Assembly: GCA_035578175.1 (NCBI GenBank)
Contig: JAQMRL010000003.1
Span: 53,490,672-53,554,671, forward strand
Length of the DNA stretch: 64,000 nucleotides
From: Catonia carolina
Taxonomy: Eukaryota > Arthropoda > Insecta > Hemiptera > Achilidae
Direction of reading: 5' to 3'
Position numbers and translations under genes: made by a program. This document shows positions 1 through 11,965 of the stretch, piece after piece. The notes beneath the pieces are model-generated. The model was not told the DNA's origin. It saw only the letters and a list, made by a program, of their open reading frames with translations, and did not search any database. Numbering within the stretch: position 1 is the stretch's first letter; each line of letters starts with the position of its first letter.

Positions 1-1360
1 CGAAGCCCAATAAATAAACTCTTAAGAGACCTATAATGTTAAATCAATTTTTAAACCTCGTAATATACTATTAAAATCATAATCGTAAACTAGTTGGGAT
101 AGTGAACATAGGGTATACTTCAAGAATGGAAGCCTTTTTAAATAGGCAATTTGTATAATCGTAAATGAATGTCTTAATAAAGGTCCACCCATATGTTTTT
201 CCATTGATATGTTTTTTAATACCACATGAATGCCCAACTACTGAGACTCAGGACTTTGTAATCATTATTTATGGCCATTACCATCGCTTCATGAGTCTGA
301 CGGAAGACCATTATTAGTTACAGTGCATGTTATTTTCCCAACCCATTTCAGGTTAGGGATACTCATCAAACGAACACCCAAGGAGTGTCTCTGTGTGTGT
401 AATAGAACGTATACATTTCTTTAAAACAACTCTCATACTTGAACTTCCATCTCAATGACCACTAATAATTCATTTTAGTACATTTTTTATGTCATTAGTA
501 AGTGTTATCCTGAAAACATACCAAAACACCTTACAGGCTGACACAATCATCTGTTCTCTGAAGATTACTATTAATGGGGAAGATATTATTGCTATCATAA
601 TAGTCGTAATTATAGTTAAACGCCCTTTTGATTACATTAAAAAAAGAAAGTAATAAAGAGAAAAATGTAATGGACACAAAATTCAAGGGAATTTATCATT
701 ATTTTCTTCTTTTTTTAAAACAAAACTGTAGACTACCTCAAGGACACAGAGTAAAACAAAAGAAGATAATACCATTAGGACGACAGAAACGCATTTTACT
801 CGGCCAAAGAAGTTGTACAGTACTTGCAAACGAGTTGTAGAGTACTGTACAATACGATTCAAACATAACTAAAAATAAAAAAAGTAACTTGTGTAAGAAT
901 AAAATACCTATATCTAACTTACATAAAAACGAAATTCACTAACTTGCTCATTAAAAATCTTCAGAGTTCTAAAAAACTTAAAACTTAACAATTTGGTATG
1001 TTCTATTCACGTAATAAATTTTTAAAAAACTATTAAAGTAATAAATATATGGAAAAACTGTGAAAATGAGTTTTAAAAAAAATACAAGCTTTACCGGTAT
1101 ATATTAGACCAAAAATATACGTGTAACAAAAGTTAAATATTTACAAATTAAATAGAAACTTACTCGTCTCTATGTCTGAAGGGCTAGAGTTATAAAATTT
1201 CGTGCCTCCTTTACGTGATTCCAAGAAAAAAGTACATGTGGATTAAATCGAGGAAAACCGGAGTAAAAAATAACCCAGTTCATTTTATGCACTTCTCTGA
1301 AGTGAGTAAAAAGCCCGTGCTTAATTACGATAGTTCAGTATCAACCATTTTTATAAGTAT
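1..1360. other. AT-rich stretch, nothing recognised
   Basis: No protein similarity, SINE promoter boxes or repeat shared with the rest of the window is visible. The short open frames here look like chance frames in AT-rich DNA. Confidence 0.5.
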
Positions 1361-1435
1361 AATAACAATAACATAATAATAATAACAATAATAACTAATA
1401 ATAATAACATAATAACTAATAATAACAATAATTAT
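1361..1435. repeat. AAT/AAC-rich simple repeat
   Basis: Imperfect tandem run of AATAAT and AATAAC units ending directly at the 5' end of a RepA copy. Confidence 0.85.
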
Positions 1436-1825
1436 GTCCATAACAGGCAGGAGAGTGGTAAGTTTTTTCCACTCGATCTGCTAGTTTCAGGGCTACAAAA
1501 TATAGTTTTGTTTCTTATCACATGGTCAGCCAATTATATGACTAAAGCATTTAATAACAGAAGAGGTAGAGGTGTAAAAGACATTAGTCATAGTTATCTC
1601 TTCTGAGAATAATGAATTTCATTATACCTGCAGCCAGACCTTGTGGTAAATGAAGTAAAGGTGTCATTGTATAGCGGTGGAAAGTAGATGCGTTTCAGAG
1701 GGTCTGGCATACTGATAAGCGTAGGGTAAGTAAAGTGGAGTACCTAAATAAAGTAAGTAGTGGCTTAAAGCCTCTAGAGGTTCAAATCAGCCCTTCGGCT
1801 GATGACCTAAACAACAACAACAACA
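1436..1825 (+). repeat. RepA copy 1 (~400-bp unclassified retroposon)
   Basis: Begins with a degenerate form of the family start (GCCCATAACAGGCAGG) and ends with the family 3' end, TTCGGCTGATGACCTAAAC followed by a CAA tail. It is one of the more diverged copies: small insertions around 1630 and a disturbed segment at about 1710-1770 break the reading frame seen in other copies. The repeat identity is seen directly by comparison with the copies near 21.3, 36.3 and 55.6 kb. No clear target-site duplication is visible. Confidence 0.85.
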
Positions 1826-2759
1826 GTACAATTAAAGAAGACATTTAAAATTTTGTAAAGAAATTGGTTATTTACTTTAAACATTGAACGTATGTAAGCA
1901 CCATAAACTATAAAACACATTGAGTTAAACATATTTCTTTAAGAAATAACGTGTTTATGACCATTTACAATAATTAACATTCAATAGGATATCTGAAATT
2001 AAATATCTGTACTTTATATAGAACTACATAAAATAAAATTGAATTAAAACTGTATAATTTTTAATTATACGTCAAGTAATAATATTACAACATAACCTAC
2101 ATTATTAGCGTTTCTTAATCACAGTTAATGTAAAATATAAAAAATCAATGTAATATAATGTAAATTTTCATACAAGAAACTTAAACTTTAAAAGAAAGTT
2201 AAGAAAGAATATCCACTATAAAGATTTTATCAAAACACTCATAAATTTACCATCCATTCAAACTGAAAACTGAAAAAGATTTCTCTTTCAAACATTTTAC
2301 ACGTGATAATAGTATATGTTAAAATGCAATATATGTTAATATTAATTTAGCCAAGTAAAAATATATTACTAGTTTTTTTTATGAACCGTAAATTTATAAT
2401 AATTGATTGTAAAATTGCGTAATTATAAATTATTAAGCACGTTGAAAAAAGAATAATACAGGTATTTTAATTGACCAACGTTAGGCCTTGTTGGCAATAA
2501 ATCACCTGTGTATATTTTCACAAATTACGTTATAGAAATATTAAGTCGTGTACATAGTACCTATTTTACACGAAAAAATCTGGTGTGAAACACTCACACG
2601 ACCTTCTCTTGCCTTCTTTCTCTTGTTTATTTTTGTACAGGTTGCCTTCATTTATTGGAAGAACTCTGTATTGTATAGGCTGGAGTGTGTTGAATACGGA
2701 TATTGAATTACAATGAGCGAGATATTTTGAATAAGACTTCTTAGAATTCGAAAATAGTA
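1826..2759. other. AT-rich stretch, nothing recognised
   Basis: No feature I can support. Confidence 0.5.
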
Positions 2760-2930
2760 TTTTATGTTTCGATTTTCATCTGACTGTTTTGCAATTTCTG
2801 CTAATGCAGACGGTGGAGAATGATGATATATGAAAATGAGTAATAAAAAAATTCCAGACCTGACCGGGAATAGAACCCGGGACCCCGGCGTAGAAGCTAG
2901 TTGCGTTAATCAATACGCCAACGGGCCGCC
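2760..2930 (-). repeat. tRNA-derived SINE (SINE-2 family)
   Basis: Read on the minus strand, it starts with GGCGGCCCGTTGGCGTA, a tRNA-like A-box region, and has a B box at GGGTTCTATTCCCGG. The body then ends in a segment reading CATTAGCAGAAATTGC and CAAAACAGTCAGATG. The same tail occurs in the copy at 46.3 kb. These internal pol III boxes at tRNA-like spacing identify it as a SINE rather than a functional tRNA, because no acceptor stem or CCA-proximal end is present. Confidence 0.75.
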
Positions 2931-3179
2931 CGAAAAAAGTAAAAATAGTAAATATTATGGAAAATGGTAGAAATGATTGTTTTTATTTGATTCCTTTTAC
3001 GGGGTTCGAAAATAGCGGAGCTTTTGTTAGATCTCATAATTGATCGAAGGGTTGTACTATTACTTAGGTGATATCTTGGTTACTTAACTTCACCCTAAAA
3101 TTATTTTTATCAAATTAAGAAAAAATTAGTAACTTATTTATGTAAATAACAAAATAAACTTATCTCTGTTTGATATATC

Positions 3180-3385
3180 CAGTTGTTCATTATATTGAAA
3201 ACCTTAAAAATGACGGAATATGTTCCAGTTGGAAGAACGGAGGTGGGAAGACCTCGAAGAAGATGGCAGTAGTCGAGATGTACGGGTTGGAATATCTCGT
3301 GCTTGTGTATAAGTACAGGATGGTTTGTGTGTTTGGAACAGGCTTACGCCTAATCTTTGATAGTACGAAGAAGAAAAACAAGATT
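3180..3385 (+). pseudogene. LINE reverse-transcriptase 3' remnant (RTE-like)
   Basis: In one frame it reads VPVGRTEVGRPRRRWQ, the basic GRPRRRW motif typical of the C-terminus of RTE-like endonuclease/reverse-transcriptase proteins. A frame-shifted continuation has the R..WR..EQA-type ending and a GAAGAAGAA tail. The frame carries stops and is 5'-truncated, so it is a dead copy. The longer chance frame at 3170-3496 overlaps it in another phase and is not thought to be a gene. Confidence 0.5.
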
Positions 3386-3614
3386 ATATTGAAAACAGTT
3401 AGCCTTAGGTCTCAAATTAACAAAATGCTCTTCGAGCTTTTGAGACATGAAGTCACAATCTCTTTTCTTATTCTCCAAAAATCAACATTATGCTAACAAT
3501 GATAAATATTTAATAAATTAATATTTAAAAAGTACTTGAATAAACGTCTTTTATAAACATTATTATAGTTTCAAAATTATTTTAAAAATAATAACATAGT
3601 AAAATTACGTAAAT

Positions 3615-3626
3615 AAGTGCGTACGG
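3615..3626 (+). repeat. Target-site duplication, left copy
   Basis: AAGTGCGTACGG, repeated exactly at 4044-4055 on the other side of the LINE fragment 3627-4043. Confidence 0.8.
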
Positions 3627-4043
3627 CAAAATACCCTAGGTGCAAAAACACGAGGTTGAGATTTTATAAAACAGTAGCAGTGCCGAAGCTAATCTATGGC
3701 AGTAAAACTTGGGTGCTATCAAAGCGAGAGCAGAGTATATTTTAAACATCTGAAATGAAATTTCTTCGACTTACGTGTGGGTGTAGTGGAGAAGATCGTT
3801 ACAGGAATACCGAGATAATAAGGAACGAACTCAATATCTTCTCTACAAACGACAAGGTATCTCAGAACAGAATGCAGTGGTTAGAGCATTTGAACAGAAT
3901 GAGGGAGGATACGATACCTAAGCAAACTCTAGGCTATAAACCGGAGGGAAAGATAGAACGAGGACGCTCGAGAAAGAGATGAGCAGATTTGAGAGGTTTG
4001 GAACAGGCAGACATGCTTAATCCTTGAAAGGCAGAAGAAGAAG
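3627..4043 (+). pseudogene. 5'-truncated LINE insertion, RT C-terminal end
   Basis: Translates as the C-terminal part of a non-LTR reverse transcriptase. A region beginning FYKTVAVPKLIYGSKTW is followed by EMKFLRLTCG, then RNELNIFSTNDKVSQNRMQW, then YKPEGKIERGRSRKR. Members of this protein family have 'YGSE.W' and 'RGRPR.RW' in this order. An in-frame stop near 3743 and a later TGA kill the frame. The 3' end is a GAAGAAGAAG tract. A 12-bp target-site duplication (3615-3626 and 4044-4055) brackets the copy, so its boundaries are well defined. It is 417 bp long, a typical 5'-truncated retrotransposition product. Confidence 0.85.
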
Positions 4044-4055
4044 AAGTGCGTACGG
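4044..4055 (+). repeat. Target-site duplication, right copy
   Basis: AAGTGCGTACGG, identical to 3615-3626. Confidence 0.8.
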
Positions 4056-4056
4056 T

Positions 4057-4311
4057 AGTAACAAGTGGTTGCGGACAGGAAACTAAATTATTGTTTTGAT
4101 CTCTAAAACACCGCAGTCTATTGTTAGCCAAGTTTAGTTAAGCTTAAGTTTTGTAATTGATTTAATTTATGTAATTTTTACATTGTTAGTACGCTCAGTT
4201 GATTATTAATTTTAAATTGTTAATTTTGTCAATAAATGATACTAATAAGTTGTTATAAGTTTATTATTTATTAAACCCAGATCCCGAAGGAACTTAAGCT
4301 GAGGTGTTACA
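4057..4311 (+). repeat. Possible solo LTR
   Basis: Begins near AGTAACAAGTGG and ends GGTGTTACA, so the ends read roughly TGTAACA...TGTTACA. It contains an AATAAA-like signal at GTCAATAAATGA and a U5-like segment, ACCCAGATCCCGAAGGAAC. The latter half is repeated at about 43.1-43.2 kb, showing it is a dispersed element. No target-site duplication or internal LTR-retrotransposon protein is visible, so the class is an inference. Confidence 0.4.
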
Positions 4312-5859
4312 ATATATTTATGTATTGCAGAGTAAGTAATCTAAAGTAAAGTTTTGTTGAAGTAAAAACTTAGTTTGCTGTTAATGATTTCCCTAGAGTA
4401 ATCAATAATGATTTACAACATGTTTTAACAATAAAAAATGATAACTCATTCAAATAAAGACAATTCTTTCTTATATTTTTAATATATATGTAAAACTTTT
4501 ACAATACCGCTGATTCTTATTCTTTTTCTAATGGCAATAAATAATATCAACAGGTGGATAAAAGCATAACAAAACTATAAAATCACAATAAAATAACATA
4601 TTAATTTAAGAAAAAAGGTTCAAAAACATTTTGTTCACATTTCATTTTCCTTTAAGGCATATCAATACAATAGTGAAGAACATATAATCAGTACATAAAT
4701 ATATTTTTTGAATAACCCTGTCAGACGTTTATATTCATTTCCATAGCGACGTAAACGAGTTAATAAAATATATCATAATATAATTACGGATATGTTGACG
4801 TATAAGAAGTAAAGAAAAAAAGATTTCAAAAAGAAATGATGCTCACTTTTTTCTAGGTAGCAAAATAAAAACTGCTGTGCTCGAGGGATGTTAAAGGGTC
4901 CGTTCAAGAGGCTACACAAAAAAAGTAAAATAAGAGGGTAGTTCATTGGAAAAGATATGGCACGAACTCCCAAATGAAATTTAATACCGAACATCTGAAC
5001 ACGAAACACCTATGACATTTTATATCTAATGAAACCTCACGTGGTATTTTTCTTCCCAAGATTGCAGTGTTCCAAAATTTAATGTAAATTTTACCCTATA
5101 AATTTAAATTTAATATATTATGTAAATATGATAGTAATTCTGCGGTATTAAAACCAATTTACTACCGCAAAGTACGCTAAATAATAGTATTAATTTACAA
5201 AACATTGTAGTATACGAACCACCGTGCAACATTTTCAATTTGTTAATTACAGATAATAAAACTACTAGAATAAGATAAGAAAAAGTAGTAGAAACACTTA
5301 CAAAACATAAAATCGTAAAATCAGATGTTTATTTCAAATCTTAAAATTCTATTCTTTTTAAAATATGTGAAAAATCCATCGGTTTATCGATATAAACATT
5401 CAGCAGAAACGACAAAGCTAAACTTAAAATTCAAATAATTCTTTGGGATCGTTATCAAAATTATCACTACAAAACTTAATTTGCAAAATTGTTTTCAAAC
5501 CAGTCTAGACCAATTGTACGAGATGTAGCTGTGGGGACCATCCCGTAACCAAAATACCCAAATTATTCAGCATTTCCAGATGGTCCCCTGAGCTCTAATA
5601 GCTGCATTCTAGTACATGGCAAATATCACATTCAAAAAGAACTTTTTATCTCAACAATTACAGAAGAAATTTTAAATTTTAGTACAAAACACGGAAAACT
5701 TCGAATATCACAAAAATTATTTGGAAATAAATTTATTGGACCACAAAGACCCAATACGAAAGGTAATACGGCGGCATCCGTTATACTTATTTGTTTAGAA
5801 AGCATTTTATTCTCTACAACAGCGGTTAAGGTATATTCCTATGATGATAATTTGCTAGT
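4312..5859. other. AT-rich stretch, little recognised
   Basis: No coding signal. A weak imperfect inverted repeat at about 5525-5615 (GGGGACCATC against GATGGTCCCC) is the only structure noticed. Confidence 0.45.
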
Positions 5860-5861
5860 AG

Positions 5862-6050
5862 CGTCATGGGAACTATCAACTAGTTTGGTTGAAGCGCTAG
5901 TACTTATTAGCGCGCTAGTGACTCTGAACATATTTGATTTTACTAGCGCTAGTAGGGGAGAAAAGGTCACGTGACTGACTAGCGCTGGTAAACTAGCTTG
6001 GTGTGAACGTGGGAAACGTTGCTAGTACAAGCAGCTAGTAAACAACTTAT
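5862..6050. repeat. Cluster of GCTAGTA/TACTAGC motifs
   Basis: Short direct and inverted copies of CTAGTA, AGCGCTAGTA and GCTAGTACAAGCAGCTAGTA recur in under 200 bp, mixed with CGTCATGGGAAC and AACGTGGGAAAC. The same two motifs recur at 7105-7185 beyond the Jockey fragment. Dense subterminal motifs like this are common near the ends of DNA transposons, but the class is not identified. Confidence 0.5.
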
Positions 6051-6079
6051 GCCAACGATTTTCCTCTCCTTCCTTCCAT

Positions 6080-6780
6080 CCGTGTAGACATTTGTGCAGA
6101 TGATATCATCCTATTCCGACACAGCCGAGCCTTACATCTGCATAGATGCCGTCTCCAAGATCAATTGACCCTATCACCGCATGGTGTACCTTGTGGAAAC
6201 TTGCCCTCAAACCCCAAAAATGCGAGGCGATCAACTTTACAAGGAAATTTACACAACCAGCACCACTCACCATCGATGACCACCAGCTGAATAGGGCATC
6301 CAAGGTAAAGTACCTCAGAGTCACGTTGGATAAGAGGCTTACCTTCGCCAACCACGCCAATGACAAAATTCGTAAGTGCAGGATCCTTCTGTACAAACTT
6401 ACCCCCATTTTCCGCTCCAAATCTATCGCCACTTCTGTGAAACTCCTCATATATACTGTCATTATCCGTTCCTTCGTTCTTTACGGGTCACCAGTCTCGT
6501 GGCCACTCCTAGCCAATACGCATAAAAAGTCCCATTCACGCCTTTCAAAATCGCATCCTACGTCTCATTGCAAATTTCTACTATCTAATTCTTGACTCCA
6601 TCATCCATGATCACCATCTCTTTCCCTTCATCCAGGACTACATCCACAACACCTCAAGGAATCTCCACGACGCCGGAATGGCTTCAGAAATTGAAGCCAT
6701 CCGGAGCATCTATACCAGGCCGCACCCACTAGCGACGATCCGACAATTGCCATTCCATGACTTTCTGTAGTAACGCGACT
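6080..6780 (+). pseudogene. Jockey-like LINE reverse-transcriptase fragment
   Basis: The left end reads DICADDIILFRHS, matching the YADD catalytic box of non-LTR reverse transcriptases with Y replaced by C. After a frame shift, the frame at 6146-6595 continues through LALKPQKCEAINFTRK, then ASKVKYLRVTLDKRLTFANH, then IRKCRILLYKLTPIFRSKS and IRSFVLYGSPVSWPLL. These are the RT thumb and connection motifs of the Jockey clade ('KYLGVTLD', 'YGSPVW'). The 3' part, with DYIHNTSRNLHDAGMASEIE, lies in another frame. It is GC-richer than its surroundings, perhaps a younger insertion. Lacking a start, the full RT palm and the endonuclease, it is a dead fragment. Confidence 0.85.
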
Positions 6781-7104
6781 TTCAGCGTAAGTTGAACATA
6801 TAATTGTATATATCAACGTTAGTCCTTCCCGCCCAGCCAGATTTTTTGTGATATTGATTTATATTAATATGATAGAAAATCTGGTAATTGTTCTGTAATA
6901 TATATGTTGATATTATTATTGATGTATGTATACATTGGTATTTAGTCCCGCTCGTTTTTCTGAATCTGAAACTAAATTTAACTTCGAACGATCCTTACGT
7001 AATGTTTCACTGAAGAAACATAGCCCAGTCATTTATCTTCGAACGATCAGGTGGTATTTCCCACAACATCGTCAAAATTATCTCCTACCAATTTCAGTTT
7101 CAGT

Positions 7105-7190
7105 AAACAAGCGTCGTGGGAACCGTCACCGGCGCGCTAGTAGGTCCTGCTAGTACTAGCAGCTGGTGAACTAGTGTCGTGGGAATAGGT
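7105..7190. repeat. Second cluster of GCTAGTA motifs
   Basis: Contains GCGTCGTGGGAACCGTCACC, GGCGCGCTAGTAGG, GCTAGTACTAGCAGC and GTGTCGTGGGAATAGG. It shares both motifs with the cluster at 5862-6050, so the two appear to be parts of one element or two related elements either side of the LINE fragment. Confidence 0.5.
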
Positions 7191-7199
7191 CTTCAGGAT

Positions 7200-8327
7200 C
7201 AAACTGTGATTTTCCGTTTTTCTCGTTGAAACAGGTAAAAAATTGAGTTTTATTTTAAAATTACGTTGTTACTGTGGATTTTACGACAGAAGTGTATATT
7301 ATAATTAAAGTTATAGGAAATTAACAAAGGTACAACTTTTACGTTAAGTACTTTTTTCTAAGCAGCTTAGTTTAGCCTCCATTTTTAGTGATTTTCCAAA
7401 TGTTTAAGTCAAAAAGAGGTTGTTTTTTATTTACTATCATTTACTCAAGATTAATTTCAATCATTGGTTATATTTTTCATTGTTAAAATTGGTAATAGAA
7501 ATTCGTGTTTCACGCAATATGTTTTAATAGCCTATATTTCTAAAACGAATATTGGCAATGTTAATTCTATTTTATGTTAGTTTGGTTGGTTACAAAAAAG
7601 ATTGAATACCTAATAATTTGTAACGACAAAACTAAGAAAGGATGGTATATTAAGAAGATAAAAGAAGTAGAGTAAAATATTGACTGTGTGTGCCTTTCTT
7701 TTCCTGCTTTTTCCGTTCTTCTGGGACAATATTTAACTTATAATACTTTAGAACAAGACTTGTCATCTAGTTGTTCAAACAAATTAAGAACTTTAACATA
7801 GAATAGATAGTCATTGTAGGTGGAGTAAAAGTGAATGAAAATAGTCTGTCGTTTTAAATGACAACAACGTAGACGAACACTAAAAGCGGTTACAAGTTGA
7901 CACCTGTGTTTACCCGACATGAAAAGATTAACTCTTGAAGGAATTTAACAAACTACAAAGTGACACCCTTTTGTCGCGTTTTCTTGAACGGTGTAATGAT
8001 TAATTTTTACTCCATTATTAATAAACCTGAATTTATAATTTTACGCTTTTCACTTTTTTTAGAAAAATTACAAAGTATTTTTCGGTAATGAATTACCTTT
8101 CAAACTTCCAACATTTTTACTACATTTGACGACACGATTCTTCTATGTAAGAAACATTCAGTGTGAAAATCAATACCTGAATGTTTTTAACAGATTCGAT
8201 AAAAATGAAACCAACATAATAAGAAAAATGTAGTTTACTGGTGAAACAAACTCGATTAAAATCTCTTAACAAAAAAATTAACTTGAAAAATGTAATCAAA
8301 CTTAAAACTAAAAAGAAATTTTAAAAA
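7200..8327. other. AT-rich stretch, nothing recognised
   Basis: No feature I can support. Confidence 0.5.
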
Positions 8328-8490
8328 GGCCCTTTGGTGCAATATTCAGCGCGACTGGCTTTCATCCTACGTATTCCGGGTTTGATTTCCGGTCAGAATT
8401 AGCATTTTTGTCATCTTTTTATCACTCATATCAATGCCTCCTCACAAGCAGAGTGTTACGTAAACAACATTTAGATACAGCATATTAATA
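8328..8490 (+). repeat. tRNA-derived SINE (diverged, SINE-2-like)
   Basis: Starts GGCCCTTTGGTGCAATATTC (A-box region) and has a B-box region CCGGGTTTGATTTCCGG, which still forms a T-arm-like stem. The body then has an ATTTTTGTCATCTTTTTATCAC segment, followed by a decayed tail. Head and body order match the other SINEs in this window. Confidence 0.65.
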
Positions 8491-9959
8491 GGATTACATT
8501 TTTACATCGAGAAAGTCAAAAATACATTAATAACAGAATTTAGAAGCATTAATAGCAAACTTAAATTATAAACTGATATTCACAATGACAATATGATGAC
8601 ACTTAAGCTGTTATTGCATTTATTTTATTTACACTGGATTTTATAAAACTAAAACTTGACCGGAATAATAACTTCATTCTGTCATAGGTTGGAAGTCGCG
8701 ACAGACATACGAAAGCAAGTGTAACATCAGTCGACACGCTACCGTAAAATGAAGTCAACTTAAATATGTAATAATTTAAATTATTTGGTCTAGTCACATT
8801 TTATGTCATTACTAGAAATTACACAGTAGCAAGTGGTGTAGAGGGATATTGTACGAATACATCACACAGTTTCATGATGTTTTGGATACCTGCCACCAAA
8901 CTAATAAGATTTCTTGTCTTATATCACGCTATAAATTTTAGAGTCGTTATATTTAAGATGCATAAAACATTCCAAGTTTAATAACAATCATAAAAATACA
9001 CCGCTAAATTTACAAAATAACTGACAGTATTAATATTTTGTAAATAATTTACTATTTCAAAATATTGTAAAATAAATTTTATACACCGTATAAAATTTAT
9101 GCAACCAAAATATGTTAGTTTCAGTTAGAAATATCGTTGGTAACACATTTAATAACCTAAAAACAAAATTGAAGGTCAATAATACAAAATAAATAACATA
9201 CTTTTTAATTTTTTTTTTGTAAGAAAAACCTTATGAATTTGTTGGTTAAAACTGAACTGTATGAAAATGAAAAAAGAATTGTTCTGTTCTTAGCACTTCT
9301 AGTTTGAAACAAGGAAAACCCGGTAAAATATTTGCTTGAACTGTAAGAAATATAATATAAATCGTCACGTATTTTTTCAGTCGTATTAACACAAATACGA
9401 CTAAAGTCCATGAAGTATATCATGCGCTTTTGGTTTATATCGAATATAACACAAGCTTGGTATATAAATGGTTTAATGTACTGTTGGATCATCAAAATTC
9501 TCCTAGAAATAATACAATAAGTAACTAGGCCTATTACTATCAGAACTAAAAGATTTAGTTAATAATTAAATTCTTAGCTTTTATTTGTTACGAGAAACTA
9601 TAGGTAGGTCTTCAGTGTGTGAACATATGCAAGATGAAAAGTACAAGTTTTTGACAGGAGATTAAATATAAAACGAGTTTCTTGCACGTTCATTGTTAAA
9701 GACAGAGAGAGGGGGAATGGAGGGATGGGAGGAGAGAGAAGATTTAGTGAAGGAAAGGAATTTCAATTCTTGGGGAGTAACTTTAAGTGAATCATACGAG
9801 AGCAGTTTCAATTGGTAAATTTACTTTTCTAGTAAAATTATTCATAAATACGTAGGAACACAAAAATTAAAATATGAATGTTTTTGGTGCACCCAGTAGC
9901 CACTCATGATTGTGAAATATGGTTTGTCAGAAACAGTTTGCAACATGTTGTGAAGGTCC
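8491..9959. other. AT-rich stretch with one purine-rich run
   Basis: Only a GA-rich run (about 9700-9765) stands out. No coding signal recognised. Confidence 0.5.
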
Positions 9960-9964
9960 GAAAA

Positions 9965-10260
9965 CATATTTTAAGGAGGATTTTTGGGCCGGTAAGAGGT
10001 GTAAATGATTGGAGAGTACATAACAAAAGAACTGAGTGATTTCAGTGATGATATTGATCTTTTCACGAAAGTCCAACGATTGGTAACGTTAAAGCACATT
10101 GAGAGAATGGAAACAATTAGGATGGTTAAAGTTATATAAAGAAATGACTGTACAAGAGAAGGATGGGCCAGAAATTGGTGAATGGATGATGTCACAAGTG
10201 ATTTTGATCAACGACAGGGGATGGATAGCTTTAGCAACTAGCAGAAAGGATTTTGTAGAA
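9965..10260 (+). pseudogene. LINE RT C-terminal remnant
   Basis: Decayed frames read RILRRIFGPVRGVNDWR ('GPVR...DGWRIR' in intact relatives) followed by a stretch matching 'ELYE..DDID.....QRLRWLGH'. The frame 10099-10386 holds GEWMMSQVILINDRGW. Several stops and shifts are present. The order of motifs is that of the C-terminal domain of non-LTR retrotransposon polyproteins. Confidence 0.5.
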
Positions 10261-10261
10261 A

Positions 10262-10500
10262 GCCAAATCCCACAAAGAACTGTAGAACTATACGTTGATA
10301 GTAAGCCTACAATTAATGAGCTACCAGCCAATCTGTTGGTTGCTCTTTGCTGGATTTCTAGACATGGGGTTGGCATAAATTTTTAAAAATAACCTCTAAT
10401 GGATACTATGTAAAGCTGTTAGCTGGTCATCACACAAATTCGTTTGCACAGCTGAAGTTACTAAAATTAAAATAGTGACTTTCTGTCATCTGACAGTCTA
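10262..10500 (+). repeat. Dispersed repeat RepB, copy 1
   Basis: The segment with GTTGCTCTTTGCTGGAT, AGCTGGTCATCACACAAA and CATCTGACAGTC is recognisably the same sequence as 22905-23110 (GCTGCTCTTTGCTGTAT, AGCAGGTCACCATACAAA). A decayed third copy lies at about 59500-59645. The class is unknown; it abuts the LINE remnant and could be its 3' region. Confidence 0.45.
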
Positions 10501-11772
10501 GGTATATTGTCATCGGACAGTCTAGTCTCCAACTCTTTGATGGAAACGAGAAAAAAATCATTTGACTGACTGAATCTTCAATATTTTAACTTACGTTTGA
10601 GTAATTTAACATATTATTATACTTTTATTATTTTAACTATTTACACCAAGTTCTTTGCACGATTTTAAATCGTTCCTCAAGCTAAAATACTAGAATACCT
10701 TACTCTTGCTGTTTAATAGCATACTTAACTAATTGTTACCTTAATAAGATATTTTTATTTTACGAGACGTTATCAGAATTTGTTTCTATGTTTTATACCA
10801 AACAATCTTTATGTATTAAATGTCTGTATTTTTACATCGTTACACTTTAACTTTCCTCGCTCTTGAACTTTAAATTTATAGTTAACGATAAAAAATAATA
10901 TAGTAAAAATATTTCTATCTGCAATTATAACTAAAAAAAGTAATTACTGTATTACTAGAAAAATATCTGCAAAAAAATTACAACAAAATAATGGGATTCA
11001 TTTTATAAATATAAAACAAATGAAACACAAAGTACAGTACTATTAAATTTATCTAAAGATAATTTTACAAACGGATAAAAGAAATGTAAAATGGCAAATA
11101 AAATCAGATACAATTATTCTCCGTTTGTACAATTTTAAGAAGAAATAATACAAGAGATTGTAGATGCTGAGTGCACATCATAACATAAAATGAGGAATAA
11201 GAAGAACAACAAAGAAAATAAAAACTTCCGTTATGTGATCATTAAACGAATATCTGTGTAACTTTTTCTCCTTTTATTTTGTCACACAAAAAATAAATGG
11301 CAAAATTACAAATAGCACTTTGTAATTTTCTTTTTGCTCTTAGTTACTTTAGTGAGTGAAGGAACATAAAATTAGAGAGAATGATAAAGTCAAAAAAGAA
11401 AAAAGAACATGGTAAAAAGACCGGCATATTATGGCAGCGCATGAAGGTACAAAGGTGAGTCATTTAAACTAAAGATAATGATATACTTTTCTCTTTGTCC
11501 CGTTAAAATTTATAAACATTTACACGAAAAAAATTTAATGTCGTTGTAATTATAACTCAATTTATTTCATGTTTCACTTCACCACTTGCTCATGGCAATT
11601 TAAAGATAAAGAGAAAAAATTGTCTATGTAGAAAATTATTTTTTAATAAGAATTTAACAACAAAAATTACCAACAGAAATTTTCTTCACACAAAAGGACG
11701 TAATTTTCGAAATAATTCAAAAATTTCAGAAGCAGTTTTCGTTTCCTTAACCTCTCTTAATCTAATGTTTTT
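10501..11772. other. AT-rich stretch, nothing recognised
   Basis: No feature I can support. Confidence 0.5.
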
Positions 11773-11965
11773 GGCTGTATAATGAAATCATTACTCTCAG
11801 AGAAGATTACTCTGACTAGTGTTTTTTACACTTCTATCTCATTTGTTCTTAAATGCTTCAGTCATATTGGCTGACCATGTGATAAGAAAAAGAACTCTTT
11901 TTTGCACCTCTAAAACTAGCAGATCGAGTACAAATAATTTAACATTCCACTTGCCTGTTATGCTG
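11773..11965 (-). repeat. RepA copy 2 (partial, 5' half)
   Basis: Minus-strand copy of the first ~190 bp of RepA, from the TAACAGGCAAG-like start through the start-codon region (TAATGATTTCATTATACAGCC). The 3' half is missing. Retroposons usually lose their 5' end, so this copy was cut by a later deletion or rearrangement. Confidence 0.75.

Noticed and set aside
3170..3496. 108-codon open frame as a gene
   Set aside because: It overlaps a LINE 3' remnant whose recognisable motifs (GRPRRRW) are in another phase; the product has no family resemblance.
5525..5615. Stem-loop around GGGGACCATC/GATGGTCCCC
   Set aside because: Only about ten bases pair well; not enough to call an element.
6106..6462. 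118-codon minus-strand frame
   Set aside because: Shadow of the Jockey-like reverse-transcriptase fragment on the plus strand, which has clear RT motifs.
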